A stretch of 45,657 nucleotides of DNA from Lentimicrobiaceae bacterium (GTDB lineage Bacteria; Bacteroidota; Bacteroidia; Bacteroidales; F082). Made by a program: the position numbers and the translations under genes. The notes under the pieces are model-generated. The model searched no databases and was not told the DNA's origin. It worked only from the letters and a program-made list of their open reading frames with translations. This document shows, in pieces, positions 15,482 to 22,351 of this stretch; positions within the stretch are counted from its first letter, which is position 1, and each line of letters starts with the position of its first letter. The DNA is taken from assembly GCA_015061295.1 (NCBI GenBank), contig SUWU01000020.1, positions 1 through 45,657 of the forward strand. The letters run 5' to 3'.

Positions 15482-16102
15482 ATGGCAAAAGGTAAATTTT
15501 ACGTAGTTTGGAATGGCCGAAATGTCGGTGTTTACAGCGATTGGGACTCTTGCAAGATGCAGATAGAAGGTTTCAAAGGGGCTCAATATAAATCGTTTCC
15601 CGACAGGGCAAGCGCAGAAGATGCTTTTAGAAATGGATATGAAGCAAGCCAAAAGCCAATAGCTAACAGCCAACAGCCAACAGCCAATAGCCAACAGCCA
15701 ATAGGTCAGAGTATCGCTGTTGATGCAGCCTGTTCTGGTAATCCTGGCAAGGTGGAATATCAAGGTGTTTTTGTTGAGACAAAGACACATCTTTTTAAGA
15801 GCCCTGTCTTTGAAGGAGGCACCAACAACATAGGTGAGTTCCTTGCCATTGTTCATTGTCTTGCATGGCAACAAAAGAAGAAAATCTCTTTTCCAATATA
15901 TTCCGACTCTCTTAATGCGCAGAAGTGGGTTAGGGAAGGAGTGTGTAAGACGAAATTGGTGGAGAATGAGAAGAACAAATATCTCTTTGAGGTTATACGA
16001 CGTGCTGAGAAGTGGCTTAAAGAGAATAGCTTCAGAGTGCCGATATACAAATGGAGGACAGATATATGGGGAGAGATCCCCGCTGACTTCGGAAGAAAAT
16101 AA
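15482..16102 (+). CDS. Ribonuclease H with N-terminal viroplasmin-like domain
   Basis: Degrades RNA in RNA-DNA hybrids. Residues 1-48 are a caulimovirus viroplasmin / RNase H N-terminal domain (MAKGKFYVVWNGRNVGVYSD), which binds hybrids. A linker (about 56-75) is made from a 7-bp DNA repeat. The RNase H domain (about 77-206) carries the acidic residues of the DEDD site: AVDAACSGNPG, NNIGEFLA, YSDS and the C-terminal TDIWGEIPADFG. The Asp-Glu-Asp core is visible, so it is likely active. The start at 15482 fits the family N-terminus exactly and sits 4 bp after a -7 box. The next gene follows after 9 bp. Confidence 0.95.
   Translation: MAKGKFYVVWNGRNVGVYSDWDSCKMQIEGFKGAQYKSFPDRASAEDAFRNGYEASQKPIANSQQPTANSQQPIGQSIAVDAACSGNPGKVEYQGVFVETKTHLFKSPVFEGGTNNIGEFLAIVHCLAWQQKKKISFPIYSDSLNAQKWVREGVCKTKLVENEKNKYLFEVIRRAEKWLKENSFRVPIYKWRTDIWGEIPADFGRK
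15647..15702 (+). repeat. 7-bp array in the RNase H linker (AGCCAAC units)
   Basis: Eight consecutive 7-bp units of AGCCAAC and near variants. Because 7 is not a multiple of 3, three units encode one seven-residue word, read here as SQQPTAN repeated. The unit has no stop codon in any of the six frames. Confidence 0.95.
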
Positions 16103-16111
16103 TATAATGTC

Positions 16112-16870
16112 ATGATAAAATTCGATACTTTCTATATACAATGTCCACGATGTCACTCTTGGATGGAAGGACATCTCCTCATATCATCGATGGTTAATCA
16201 GTCGATATTATATTCTGATGGTAAGATACTTAATGATGGTTATATCACTGAGAATCAGAAGATGATAATATGTCCTGCCTGTAATCATTGGTCGTGGATT
16301 GAAGAATATAAGGAGCCTATCATAACAAGAGAGAAGCCAGAAGAGACATATTACACTTGGAACAGCTGGCGTTTTTATGGGATACATTTTGAAAGCAACG
16401 AAGGTCGTTTAGCTCTCGTCAATCATTATAAACATTTTCTTCAGAAATCGGATTATGGCATCGACCAAGAGATATATTTTCGCCGTATGATTTGGTGGGC
16501 TTACAACGATTTGATAAGAAATAAATACTTGGCAGATATTCACTATTACATCTCTAAGGAGATGAGTTTCAAAGTATGGAAGAGAAATAGGGAGAAATTG
16601 ATGAAGGGATTGACGTTGTTCACTATGTATCATCATGATTTTATGGAGAACCTCTATCGTTTGGTGTTCCTCTTAGAACGTCGTTATACTCCCGATGATG
16701 AGGAGTATGAAAGCACAAGTCTCGATATTATAGAGATCTATCGTCAACTTGGCGACTTCGGTAAAGCAAAAGAGTTGTTAGATAATACCACGCGTAGGAC
16801 TTTCTTCATCTCTGCGATAGAGAAGAAAGTCAATGCTAAAGATGACTACGTCTTCTTAGTCACGGGCTAA
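16112..16870 (+). CDS. Uncharacterised protein with N-terminal zinc ribbon (CpXC-like)
   Basis: I do not recognise a named family for the whole protein. The 252 residues begin with a probable zinc ribbon: CPRC at about 11-14 and CPAC at about 61-64, with the beta-rich segment between them resembling CpXC-type ribbons. The rest is helical and rich in Trp, Tyr and charged residues (for example RRMIWWAYNDLIRNKYL). It ends with a TPR-like stretch (IIEIYRQLGDFGKAKELLDN). There is no signal peptide or membrane helix, so it is probably cytoplasmic. It follows the RNase H gene by 9 bp, probably in the same transcript, and its 3' end overlaps the convergent tcdA gene by 15 bp. A DNA, RNA or protein-binding adaptor role is possible but not shown. 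Confidence 0.8.
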   Translation: MIKFDTFYIQCPRCHSWMEGHLLISSMVNQSILYSDGKILNDGYITENQKMIICPACNHWSWIEEYKEPIITREKPEETYYTWNSWRFYGIHFESNEGRLALVNHYKHFLQKSDYGIDQEIYFRRMIWWAYNDLIRNKYLADIHYYISKEMSFKVWKRNREKLMKGLTLFTMYHHDFMENLYRLVFLLERRYTPDDEEYESTSLDIIEIYRQLGDFGKAKELLDNTTRRTFFISAIEKKVNAKDDYVFLVTG

Positions 16871-17575
16871 TATGCTGTTGATGACATGGGAGGCGCAGAA
16901 GCAACCGAATATAGCAGGCATATATGATATTGTTCCAACAGTAGCTACTTTGTTGTCGGTCTGTTCTTCTTCCACTGTCACAGCCTTGTCGGCCACTTTC
17001 TCAGGTGAGAAGACAACAGTGATGCCTTCGCGTACTCCAAGACGATGAAGTCTTTTTCTTATATAAAAAGCCAATCTACAGTTATACGACTTCGAAATGT
17101 CGGCGATCTGTATCATTTCTGGGTTGAACTTACCTCCTGCTCCCATGCAGCTGACAATATTTTGTTTGTTCTGAACAGCATAATATAAAAGGAAGACTTT
17201 AGGTGCTAAGGTGTCGATGGCATCGACAACGAAGTCGAAAGGTTGTTCCATAAGATCTATGATAGGCTGATCTTTAAGATACTGATTTATGGCGACGACT
17301 TCCACATCGGGGTTTATGTCGCGGATACGTTCTGCCATGACATCTACTTTCGCTCTTCCAATGGTGCTGTCGAGTGCAAGAAGTTGTCTGTTCTTGTTGG
17401 TGATATTGACAGTGTCGCTGTCGATGATAGTCATTTTGCCTATACCAGCACGTGCCAGCTGCTCAGCAGCATAAGCTCCAACACCTCCTAATCCCACCAC
17501 GAGAACATGTGAGTTTCTTAACTTGTTGACACCTTCTTCTCCAACTAACAATTGTGTCCTTGAATACCATTCCAT
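16856..17575 (-). CDS. tcdA: tRNA threonylcarbamoyladenosine dehydratase (TcdA/CsdL), ThiF superfamily
   Basis: An E1-like enzyme that uses ATP to cyclise t6A37 of ANN-decoding tRNAs to ct6A. The 239-residue protein shows the family start (YSRTQLLVGEEGVNKLRNSH), the nucleotide-binding GLGGVG loop (28-33), the NRQLLAL segment that follows a conserved Asp, and VVDAIDTLAPK. The C-terminal SYMPAIFGCFCASHVIN agrees with the family. It is the last gene of a leftward operon. Its start lies 31 bp inside the 3' end of the TatD-type gene, in another frame, which suggests translational coupling. Confidence 0.92.
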   Translation of the reverse strand: MEWYSRTQLLVGEEGVNKLRNSHVLVVGLGGVGAYAAEQLARAGIGKMTIIDSDTVNITNKNRQLLALDSTIGRAKVDVMAERIRDINPDVEVVAINQYLKDQPIIDLMEQPFDFVVDAIDTLAPKVFLLYYAVQNKQNIVSCMGAGGKFNPEMIQIADISKSYNCRLAFYIRKRLHRLGVREGITVVFSPEKVADKAVTVEEEQTDNKVATVGTISYMPAIFGCFCASHVINSILARD

Positions 17576-18243
17576 ATATCACCAAAAACTTTTATGAAAT
17601 TATTAAAAATAATAGTCTTTAACTCATCAATATCAACGGATATCAATGAAGTAGTTTTATCATACATTTCTATAATGTCTGTCTTGCTGTCGTCTGTCTC
17701 AAGAAAGAGTCGTTCCTTCGGTATTATGTTAAGGAGTCTCTTTGTCTTGTCGGGATTTTTAAATAAGACATCGCCGAGAGAGAAGTAGATTTCATGACGA
17801 AGCAGTTGTTCCACAGATTGTTCATTACCTTGAAATCCATGTATTATCCATGGCATTGTAGCCTTTGTTTCTTTCCTCGTCGCTATGATGTCGGGATATG
17901 TTCTTACAGCATGTATTATCAATGGCTTGCGATATTGTTCCGACATCTCTATATGTTTTATGAAGATTCTTTTTTGTCTTTCAAAGTCGGTGGAGATAGC
18001 TCTATCCAATCCGCATTCTCCTAATGCGAGGAGTTTTTTATCGTTGATGTTTCTTTTTATAAATTCTTGATATTCTTCAAGATTATGTGCCTCTATATCC
18101 CATGGATGCATCCCGATGCTATAAAAAGAAGAAACATCAATATTGACGTAGTTGTCAACATTGATGTTTCTTATCTCAATGAAACCTTCGTTATCAATAT
18201 TGTTGATGTGATGTGTGTGAATATTGACGAAAGGTGTTTTCAT
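17545..18243 (-). CDS. TatD family metal-dependent hydrolase
   Basis: A TIM-barrel hydrolase of the amidohydrolase superfamily; members act as 3'-5' DNA exonucleases or related nucleases. The 232-residue protein is shorter than E. coli TatD (about 260). Visible motifs are HTHH at 9-12 (metal ligands), GECGLDR, PLIIHAVR, WIIHGFQGN and FLETDDS (catalytic Asp region). The start ATG shares one base with the stop of the upstream phosphatase (TAATG). Short TatD-like proteins of this kind are common in Bacteroidota, and the exact substrate is unknown. Confidence 0.88.
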   Translation of the reverse strand: MKTPFVNIHTHHINNIDNEGFIEIRNINVDNYVNIDVSSFYSIGMHPWDIEAHNLEEYQEFIKRNINDKKLLALGECGLDRAISTDFERQKRIFIKHIEMSEQYRKPLIIHAVRTYPDIIATRKETKATMPWIIHGFQGNEQSVEQLLRHEIYFSLGDVLFKNPDKTKRLLNIIPKERLFLETDDSKTDIIEMYDKTTSLISVDIDELKTIIFNNFIKVFGDIWNGIQGHNC

Positions 18244-18950
18244 TAAAATTCCAAATCTATGTTATATTGGATAGCTATTTCTTTGGTGTCGAGGTTATAA
18301 GCCAACAGGTTACCGAATCCGTCTTTGTTCTTATAATATATCCCGTTGTCGAGAGCCAAGAAGTTATATCCTTCCGACTGTACAAAGAGATCTATGAGCG
18401 ACATCTCGACGGGGACATGGCCATGTATCACCTTTTTACCTCCTACTTTGTTAGGATCGACTTTAAAGTTTCTTATCCACATCATGCTTGAGGTGTCTTC
18501 AAAGGGATTACTGATGTTAAAGTTCATGCCAGCATGTACCAAGATACAATCATCTAACTCGATATAATATTCGGTCTTTTTAATCCAATTGATATATTTC
18601 TCATCTATATCACGAGGACGCTTGACGCCGAAACTGTCGAGAGTGCTTGAAGCACCATTTTTTCTCCAGTCCTTCTCAATGTTGCTGCGAAACATAAAAC
18701 GTTTCTTGTCAGCTTCCCATGCTCTCAGACAATAGTCTTCGTGGTTGCCTCTGAGACAATGTATCTCATAACCTGCATTCTGCAGACTCATGATATAATC
18801 GATGACACCTTTGCTGTCGGGACCTCTGTCGATATAGTCGCCTAAGAAATATATGGCATCCGACTTAGATAAGTTGATGCGATTTTCTATCAATGACTTT
18901 AAAGTGTTCAAGCATCCATGTATGTCTGGTACTACCCAACGATTTCCCAT
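18243..18950 (-). CDS. Metallophosphoesterase, PPP-type serine/threonine phosphatase-like
   Basis: A 235-residue calcineurin-like phosphoesterase. The dimetal motifs are complete: PDIHG (8-12), GDYIDRG (37-43), RGNHED (67-72), VHAGM, and IHGHVPV near the C-terminus. This matches bacterial PPP-family phosphatases, such as the lambda phosphatase / PrpA type. I start it at the ATG at 18950 rather than the in-frame TTG at 18956. It follows gpmA after 39 bp that hold a 7-bp repeat array, and it is coupled to the TatD-type gene by a TAATG overlap. The substrate (phosphoprotein, or Ap4A as in ApaH-like enzymes) is not determined. Confidence 0.92.
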   Translation of the reverse strand: MGNRWVVPDIHGCLNTLKSLIENRINLSKSDAIYFLGDYIDRGPDSKGVIDYIMSLQNAGYEIHCLRGNHEDYCLRAWEADKKRFMFRSNIEKDWRKNGASSTLDSFGVKRPRDIDEKYINWIKKTEYYIELDDCILVHAGMNFNISNPFEDTSSMMWIRNFKVDPNKVGGKKVIHGHVPVEMSLIDLFVQSEGYNFLALDNGIYYKNKDGFGNLLAYNLDTKEIAIQYNIDLEF

Positions 18951-18963
18951 TGTCAATAAATTC

Positions 18964-18991
18964 TTAACTATTAACTATCAACTATTAACTT
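18964..18991 (+). repeat. 7-bp array between gpmA and the phosphatase gene (TTAACTA units)
   Basis: Four 7-bp units (TTAACTA, TTAACTA, TCAACTA, TTAACTT). The array reaches into the gpmA stop codon. Confidence 0.8.
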
Positions 18992-19736
18992 ACTTAGCTT
19001 TTCCTTGATTAGCAACGCTTTCCATCTTACGTTTTATCTCTTCTTGATCACCAAGGAAGAAATGATTTTGTAAATTCATATTGTCGTCAAATTCAAATAC
19101 ATAAGGAACTGCTGTTGGGATGTTGAATTTGATTATCTCCTCGTTTGTCATGCCACGCAATTCTTTCACTATGCCTCTCAATGAATTACCATGAGCTACA
19201 ACCATAACTTGATCGTGGTTTTCAAAAGCTTTGAGGATAACGTCGTTGTAATAAGGCATGAGACGTTCTATGGTGTCTTTCAACGACTCTGTCAAAGGAA
19301 TCTGTTCGTCGGTGAGCTCTGCATAACGAGGATCCATTCTTGGGCTCTTAGGGTCGTTCATCTCTAATGCAGGTGGCTGAACGTCGAAAGAACGACGCCA
19401 TACTAACACTTGCTCGTCGCCATATTTAGCAGCGGTGTCGGCTTTGTTCAATCCTTGGATAGCACCGTAGCTCTTCTCATTCAATCTCCAGCTCTTTTGT
19501 ACAGGAAGCCAATCCATGTTCATAGCATCAAGAACGTTGTTCAAAGTCTTGACAGCTCTCTTGAGATATGATGTGAAACATAACTCTGGCTTGTAGTTTT
19601 CTTGTTTCAAAAGCTTGCCAGCTTCGTATGCTTCTTCCAAACCTTTAGGACTTAAATCAACATCTGTCCAACCTGTAAAGAGGTTTAATTTATTCCATTC
19701 ACTTTCACCGTGACGAATTAAAATAAGTTTCTTCAT
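18990..19736 (-). CDS. gpmA: 2,3-bisphosphoglycerate-dependent phosphoglycerate mutase
   Basis: Interconverts 3- and 2-phosphoglycerate in glycolysis and gluconeogenesis. The 248-residue protein begins with the catalytic LIRHGESEWN (His9 becomes phosphorylated). It carries FTGWTDVDLSPKG, the RRSFDVQPP loop and the second active-site His182 in VVAHGNSLRGIV. The length and all motifs match the dPGM family. It leads a leftward operon with the phosphatase, TatD-type and tcdA genes, from a promoter-like TAnnTTTG box 29 bp upstream. Confidence 0.98.
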   Translation of the reverse strand: MKKLILIRHGESEWNKLNLFTGWTDVDLSPKGLEEAYEAGKLLKQENYKPELCFTSYLKRAVKTLNNVLDAMNMDWLPVQKSWRLNEKSYGAIQGLNKADTAAKYGDEQVLVWRRSFDVQPPALEMNDPKSPRMDPRYAELTDEQIPLTESLKDTIERLMPYYNDVILKAFENHDQVMVVAHGNSLRGIVKELRGMTNEEIIKFNIPTAVPYVFEFDDNMNLQNHFFLGDQEEIKRKMESVANQGKAK

Positions 19737-19765
19737 GATAAATATTTTTATAAAATTTTGAGATG

Positions 19766-19773
19766 CAAAGGTA
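19766..19773 (-). promoter_or_regulatory. -7 box of the gpmA operon
   Basis: TACCTTTG on the minus strand, 29 bp upstream of the gpmA start codon, is a perfect TAnnTTTG match. Confidence 0.6.
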
Positions 19774-19797
19774 ATTATTTTTAATGAAAAATTTATG

Positions 19798-19805
19798 TAT
19801 TTTTG
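19798..19805 (+). promoter_or_regulatory. -7 box of the polysaccharide deacetylase gene
   Basis: TATTTTTG ends 8 bp before the ATG at 19814. This argues against the in-frame ATG at 19784, which would lie upstream of the transcription start. Confidence 0.55.
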
Positions 19806-19813
19806 CTTTTATT

Positions 19814-20425
19814 ATGAGACTCTTTACAACTCCATATTTAGTGAGAATTTTTTACCCTTCTCTTCTCTGGAAAATGCCTGAGGGTGAGAAGAAAATATAT
19901 CTCACCTTCGACGACGGTCCTCACCCGACAATAACGCCTCAGGTCTTGGAACTGTTAAATAAATTTAACGCTAAGGCTACATTCTTTTGCGTAGGTAATA
20001 ATGTGAAAAAATATAAAGATACTTTCAGAATGATTGTAGATGAAGGTCATTCAGTTGGAAATCATACTTATAATCATGAGAAAGGTTGGAACACAAAAAC
20101 ACGTGATTATATAACTTCTGTTGATAAAGCTGATGAATTAATCAAATCGCCACTGATGCGTCCACCGCATGGAAGAATAAAAACTTCTCAGATAAGGGTG
20201 TTAAAAAAACATTATAAACTCGTCGCTTGGAGCGTCATAGCATATGATTGGGATAAGTCGTTGTCTCCAGAAGAGTGCTACAAAAATGTGATAAGAAGAA
20301 CCAAAGACGGAAGTATCATAGTCTTGCACGACAGCGAGAAAGCTGAGAAAAACATGATACCTGTTTTAGAAAAATTACTTGAATACTATCATAATAGAGG
20401 ATTTACTTTTGAGAAATTACAATAA
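19814..20425 (+). CDS. Polysaccharide deacetylase (NodB homology domain, CE4)
   Basis: A metal-dependent deacetylase that removes acetyl groups from GlcNAc-type sugars, probably of peptidoglycan or another cell-surface glycan. The 203-residue protein is essentially one NodB domain: motif 1 TFDDGPHP (Asp33, Asp34), motif 2 GNHTYNHE (His84, His88), motif 3 RPPHGR, and the HD of IVLHDSEK. There is no clear signal peptide, but the N-terminus (TTPYLVRIFYPSLLW) is hydrophobic and could associate with the membrane, as in similar Bacteroidota proteins. The start follows from the promoter position and the missing homology before it. Confidence 0.93.
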   Translation: MRLFTTPYLVRIFYPSLLWKMPEGEKKIYLTFDDGPHPTITPQVLELLNKFNAKATFFCVGNNVKKYKDTFRMIVDEGHSVGNHTYNHEKGWNTKTRDYITSVDKADELIKSPLMRPPHGRIKTSQIRVLKKHYKLVAWSVIAYDWDKSLSPEECYKNVIRRTKDGSIIVLHDSEKAEKNMIPVLEKLLEYYHNRGFTFEKLQ

Positions 20426-20429
20426 CTCC

Positions 20430-20461
20430 TTGTCTCGTTGACTTGTTGTCTCGTTGACTTT
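20430..20461 (+). repeat. 8-bp array upstream of the Ig-like lipoprotein gene
   Basis: Four 8-bp units alternate TTGTCTCG and TTGACTTG/T. The TTG of the third unit (20446-20448) lies 19 bp before the -7 box at 20468, so the array appears to supply the -33 element of that promoter. Confidence 0.8.
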
Positions 20462-20467
20462 TTTTTC

Positions 20468-20475
20468 TATCTTTG
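20468..20475 (+). promoter_or_regulatory. -7 box of the Ig-like lipoprotein gene
   Basis: TATCTTTG ends 4 bp before the ATG at 20480, again implying a leaderless or nearly leaderless mRNA. A TTG 19 bp upstream comes from an 8-bp repeat array. Confidence 0.6.
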
Positions 20476-20479
20476 CATT

Positions 20480-22225
20480 ATGAAGAAACTTTCACGATAT
20501 ATATTTAACTTACTCGCATTCATATTGATGCTGAGCTTCACCCGATGCGCTAATGTCGTTTCTCCTTCGGGAGGTGACAAAGACATAGTGCCACCCATCG
20601 TCTTGCAGTCGTCACCTGCCAATCAATCAACTGATTTCTATAGCAAAGAGATACATATCACTTTCGATGAGTATGTCACACTTAACAATCCGAATAATAA
20701 CATTCTCATATCACCTCCTCTCGAAAAAACTCCCGACTATAAACTCAGTGGTAAGTCGTTGATAATAAAATTCAAAGAGCCGTTAAAAACAGAGACAACA
20801 TATTCTATCAACTTCGGCGAAGCTATAAAAGACCTTCATGAAGGCAACGTGTTTAAAGATTATTCCTTCGTCTTTTCAACAGGTGAAAATATCGACACTT
20901 TGATGTTGGAAGGAAAACTGCTTCAAGCCATCGACCATAAACCTTCTGCCGATTTCTTCGTGATGCTTTATTCTGATGATAATGACACGATAAGTTTAGA
21001 CTCTCTTCCTTTCCTCGTGAGACCTAACTATGTGACAAAAAGTGATAAAGATGGTAAGTTTAAATTCTCTGGTCTTAAAGATGATGATTATCTGATATTT
21101 GCTTTGAAAGATGGGAACTCTAACCTCAGATTCGACTTGCCTAATGAAGACATCGCTTTCCTCGATAGCCTAGTGAAACCTTTTGCAATTAACAATTTAC
21201 AGTTAACAGCTAACAATGATTCTATCGTCAATGATTCGATTTTAAATGATACTGCAAGACAAGAAGTTAAGGATAATATCTCATATACTTTATATTCATT
21301 TCTCGAAGAAGACTCTATTCAGCGATTGCTTAAGAAAGAAATAGTTGAAGATGGTATGATGCGCTTCGCTTTCAGTTATCCAGCTCAGGATGTTAAAATT
21401 GAAGTCCTTGAGTCTTTGCCAGACACCTTTGCAATATATCCTACTCATTCAATAAATTACGATACTATTCTTTGGTATTTTACGCCTAACAAAGATAGCC
21501 TGTTTTTAACAATTAAATACGACACATTAATCCACGATACTTCTACGATGAGTCTTAAACCTCGTAAGGTGGATAGTCGCAGAAGAAAGAAAGAAGTTGA
21601 GGTTAAATCGTTGAATATCACGACAAACATCAATGGAGGTAAGCTGAAACCTGAACAAAATCTGATATTGTCGTTTAAAGAGCCTGTTGTGGATATTAGG
21701 ATGCGTGACACTTCTTGGTATATCGTGGGTAAAGATACTACAATCAACGATTTGCATTTTAGCAAGATTGATTCTTTCGGGTTGAAGTATAAACTTGACA
21801 AGACATTCGAGCCAGAACAATCCTATAAAATCGTTATACCTGACTCGGTCTTTTACAGTTTCAAAGGTATGACGAACGACACCACAGAGCTCTCATTTAA
21901 AGTGCCTGCTCTCTCCGAATATGGAAATATCTTTGTCACAGTAGAAAAGCCAAACAACGTTCCTCAAGTTATAGTAGAACTCTTAGATGAGAAAGATAAG
22001 ATGCTTGAGCGACAGATAATTAAAGAAACAACGAAAGTGGCCTTTAAGTATCTCACTCCAAAGAAATATAAGCTGAAAGCTACTTTAGATAACGATGCTA
22101 ATGGTCGTTGGTCGCCAGGCGATTACGGAAAGAAACAACTTCCGGAAGCCGTTTATTACCACAAAGACGTCTTCGATGTCAAAGCAAATTGGGACATCGA
22201 CTTAGAAGAGACCTGGAGGTTTTGA
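20480..22225 (+). CDS. Ig-like (Big_5/SbsA) domain lipoprotein
   Basis: A 581-residue envelope protein found across Bacteroidota, function unknown. The signal peptide ends in a lipobox-like LSFTRC (Cys about 19). The characteristic SPSGGDKDIVPPIV follows, leading into an Ig-like SbsA domain (SSPANQSTDFYSKEIHITFD, then the ISPPLEKTPDYKLSGKSL region). Later parts include a carboxypeptidase-like segment (KDGKFKFSGLKDDDYLIFAL) and a second Ig-like stretch. The stretch NNLQLTANN (about 236-245) is encoded by a 7-bp repeat array and probably forms a linker. The start at 20480 gives the signal peptide; an ATG at 20438 is upstream of the promoter. Confidence 0.88.
   Translation: MKKLSRYIFNLLAFILMLSFTRCANVVSPSGGDKDIVPPIVLQSSPANQSTDFYSKEIHITFDEYVTLNNPNNNILISPPLEKTPDYKLSGKSLIIKFKEPLKTETTYSINFGEAIKDLHEGNVFKDYSFVFSTGENIDTLMLEGKLLQAIDHKPSADFFVMLYSDDNDTISLDSLPFLVRPNYVTKSDKDGKFKFSGLKDDDYLIFALKDGNSNLRFDLPNEDIAFLDSLVKPFAINNLQLTANNDSIVNDSILNDTARQEVKDNISYTLYSFLEEDSIQRLLKKEIVEDGMMRFAFSYPAQDVKIEVLESLPDTFAIYPTHSINYDTILWYFTPNKDSLFLTIKYDTLIHDTSTMSLKPRKVDSRRRKKEVEVKSLNITTNINGGKLKPEQNLILSFKEPVVDIRMRDTSWYIVGKDTTINDLHFSKIDSFGLKYKLDKTFEPEQSYKIVIPDSVFYSFKGMTNDTTELSFKVPALSEYGNIFVTVEKPNNVPQVIVELLDEKDKMLERQIIKETTKVAFKYLTPKKYKLKATLDNDANGRWSPGDYGKKQLPEAVYYHKDVFDVKANWDIDLEETWRF
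21186..21213 (+). repeat. 7-bp array inside the Ig-like lipoprotein gene (CAATTAA units)
   Basis: Four 7-bp units (CAATTAA, CAATTTA, CAGTTAA, CAGCTAA) read in frame as INNLQLTAN. The same family is otherwise intergenic. It is tolerated here because the frame used avoids its TAA. Confidence 0.75.
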
Positions 22226-22226
22226 G

Positions 22227-22261
22227 GCTGTTAGCCATTAGCCTTTAGCTATCAGCTGTTG
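22227..22261 (+). repeat. 7-bp array next to stem-loop copy B (GCTGTTA units)
   Basis: Five 7-bp units (GCTGTTA, GCCATTA, GCCTTTA, GCTATCA, GCTGTTG) run directly into the 68-bp stem-loop element. A shorter version of the same array precedes copy A. Confidence 0.8.
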
Positions 22262-22321
22262 GTTTTGCGAGACGTATCAATGTGTATTTATTATGCAGGT
22301 ATCATTGATGCGTCTCTACTT
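22254..22321 (+). repeat. 68-bp stem-loop repeat, copy B
   Basis: GAGACGTATCAATG (22269-22282) and CATTGATGCGTCTC (22303-22316) pair around a 20-nt loop that is identical to that of copy A. Only three of 68 bases differ between the copies. One changed stem base still pairs (A-T here, G-U in copy A). Confidence 0.9.
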
Positions 22322-22349
22322 GGGGACTTGGGGACTTGGAGACTCGGTG
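22318..22349 (+). repeat. 8-bp array (ACTTGGGG units)
   Basis: Four 8-bp units (ACTTGGGG, ACTTGGGG, ACTTGGAG, ACTCGGTG) between stem-loop copy B and the adenine deaminase stop. The family recurs at 33458-33496. Confidence 0.8.
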
Positions 22350-22351
22350 TC

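Noticed and set aside
15428-16174. A 248-codon open frame antisense to the RNase H gene
   Set aside because: It is opposite a gene with clear domain matches. Its length comes from the stop-free 7-bp array (read there as WLLAVGCW-type words) and it has no family features.
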